Shown here: positions 62,967 to 64,000 of the stretch, piece after piece | How the letters are laid out: each line of letters begins with the position of its first letter | Numbering within the stretch: position 1 is the first letter of the stretch | Origin: Caldilineaceae bacterium bin5 | GTDB lineage: Bacteria > Chloroflexota > Anaerolineae > Caldilineales > Caldilineaceae | Assembly (NCBI GenBank): GCA_002238445.1 | Contig: MPML01000020.1 | Span: forward strand, 1 to 64,000 | DNA: 64,000 bases | Reading direction: 5' to 3' | Notes under the pieces: generated by a model | What the model saw: only the letters and a program-made list of their open reading frames with translations | Told to the model about the DNA's origin: nothing | The model's database searches: none | Made by a program: the position numbers and the translations under genes

Positions 62967-64000
62967 ATGGCTGAGAAAGCCCTGACACGGTTGCGCAATC
63001 TTCTGAATCTGGAAATCCAGACCCGCTGGCGCGAGAGAGCCTTCGCTGGCGGAGTGGCTGCCTTTTGCGAGCGCTGGGCGGCCGACGCCAGGGCCGATTC
63101 CGTCCAGCCCGGCCTGCTGCAGGAAATCCTCGAACGCCTGACCCGCTATGCCGATGCCGAGAGCGATGAACGGGAGCGGCTGCTGAACTCACTGCTCGGC
63201 CTCTTGGACGAACCGCCGCCGCCTGATCCGGCCCTGGAGAACGTAGACCGGTTCGGCCCGGCCGCGGCTCGCCAACCGAAAACAGTAGTGGCCGAAGGCC
63301 AGGTCGATGCCGGCTCGGCCTATCAGGTTTCACCACCGAGCGGCGAGGCCGAAACAGACGCGCCCGATCCGCCCAATGTTCTAGACCGACCGACAACCGA
63401 TTTGAAAGGGATTGGGGTAAAAAGGGCAGAACAGTATTCACGTCTGGGAATCGAAACCGTTGGCGAACTCATCTGGCATCTGCCTCATCGTTACGATGAC
63501 TTCAGCCGTGTGCGCCCTATTGTCGATGTGGAGGAGGGAGAGAGCCTTTCGATCGTCGCCAATCTGCGGGATTTCAGTGAACGCAAATTTGCCTATAAGA
63601 AGGAGATCCTGCAGGCGATCTTCAGTGACGGCAGCGGCACGGTCCGTGCCACCTGGTGGAACCAATCGTGGATGAGAAATCGCCTGCGGATCGGAAAGAC
63701 CTATCGTCTCAGCGGCGCTGTCGGCATGTATATGGGGCACAAAACATTGGAAAACCCGATCTTCGAAGAGATCGGTCCCAGCGTTGTCAAAGGCGGCCCG
63801 ATCCTCCCCGTCTATGGCTTGACGTCGGGCCTGCGCAGCAACGATGTCAGCAGGCAGGTTCAGGAAGCCCTCAAACTGGGGTTGACCTCCCTTCACGATC
63901 CCCTGCCGGAGGCGCTCCGCCGCCATTACGGTCTGATTCCTCTGACCGACGCGCTGCGGCAAATTCACTCTCCAGAGACGTCGGAACGGCTTGACAACGC
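62967..64000 (+). CDS. recG: ATP-dependent DNA helicase RecG, N-terminal part (window edge)
   Basis: The first ~344 residues of RecG, which remodels stalled forks; the helicase motor lies beyond the window. The start MAEKALTRLRNLLNLEIQTR is preceded by GAGGGG. A linker of ~120 residues rich in Asp/Pro leads to the wedge domain: DLKGIGVKRAEQYSRLGIET, IWHLPHRYDDFSRVRPI, AIFSDGSGTVRATWWNQSW and ILPVYGLTSGL. The N-terminal extension (~1-140) before LKGIG is longer than in E. coli RecG, as in other Chloroflexota-type proteins. Cotranscribed with degV. Confidence 0.92.
   Translation, partial: MAEKALTRLRNLLNLEIQTRWRERAFAGGVAAFCERWAADARADSVQPGLLQEILERLTRYADAESDERERLLNSLLGLLDEPPPPDPALENVDRFGPAAARQPKTVVAEGQVDAGSAYQVSPPSGEAETDAPDPPNVLDRPTTDLKGIGVKRAEQYSRLGIETVGELIWHLPHRYDDFSRVRPIVDVEEGESLSIVANLRDFSERKFAYKKEILQAIFSDGSGTVRATWWNQSWMRNRLRIGKTYRLSGAVGMYMGHKTLENPIFEEIGPSVVKGGPILPVYGLTSGLRSNDVSRQVQEALKLGLTSLHDPLPEALRRHYGLIPLTDALRQIHSPETSERLDN

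Overview
The window reads as a chromosomal segment of a Chloroflexota bacterium, most likely Anaerolineae/Caldilineales. This is inferred, not proven. The GC content is high, the envelope proteins are lipoproteins and Thr/Pro-rich proteins with no LPS genes, hrcA-grpE carries a CIRCE operator, NusA has a long acidic tail, and rpmB/degV/recG and dnaG/rpoD are arranged as in Gram-positive-like lineages. No rRNA or CRISPR array is present; one tRNA (Asn, GUU) is.

Layout. 1-2450 is disturbed: an IS3-family end has decapitated a sulfatase, followed by a frameshifted retropepsin-like protease with a small partner gene. 2676-6440 holds catabolic genes (sugar-phosphate isomerase/epimerase, M20 peptidase, Gfo/Idh/MocA oxidoreductase). 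6496-9479 is accessory: a two-gene membrane operon under an unusual promoter, a RusA-like resolvase translationally coupled to a REase-like/HEPN protein, remnants of a VapBC pair and a lox-like perfect inverted repeat. 9480-10230 is non-coding and repeat-rich.

10482-19025 is the nusA-rnpM(ylxR)-infB-rbfA-nrnA-truB-ribF translation/RNA cluster. 19098-22536 encodes a cytochrome-c/propeller lipoprotein and a GT1 glycosyltransferase. 22559-29733, on the minus strand, holds sbcDC, a holin-like membrane protein, a GNAT enzyme and hrcA-grpE. 29939-32622 has two surface-polysaccharide enzymes. 32952-37140 holds ftcD and modBA, bracketed by copies of a MITE-like repeat. 37179-42635 has a tandem FemAB pair (probably frameshifted), a UDP-sugar pyrophosphorylase and a gamma-glutamyltransferase. 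42881-47164 is a three-gene envelope cluster of unknown function. 47200-50068 has a DUF3179 lipoprotein, a 54-aa membrane protein with the second copy of the unusual promoter, a 30-bp minisatellite and a VOC protein.

50162-54432 (minus) is SCP2, dnaG, rpoD and tRNA-Asn ending in a strong terminator. 54698-64000 holds bactofilin, a YprB-like nuclease, recJ, a HAD phosphatase, rlmN, the short gene rpmB (59 aa), degV and the start of recG.

The most original signals are the RusA/REase-HEPN module, the two near-identical promoters with an embedded LexA-like box that both drive small membrane proteins, the lox-like site at the break of a vapC remnant, and the repeat family delimiting the ftcD-modBA block. 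GC differences, promoters and hairpins were judged by eye; no database or folding search was run.
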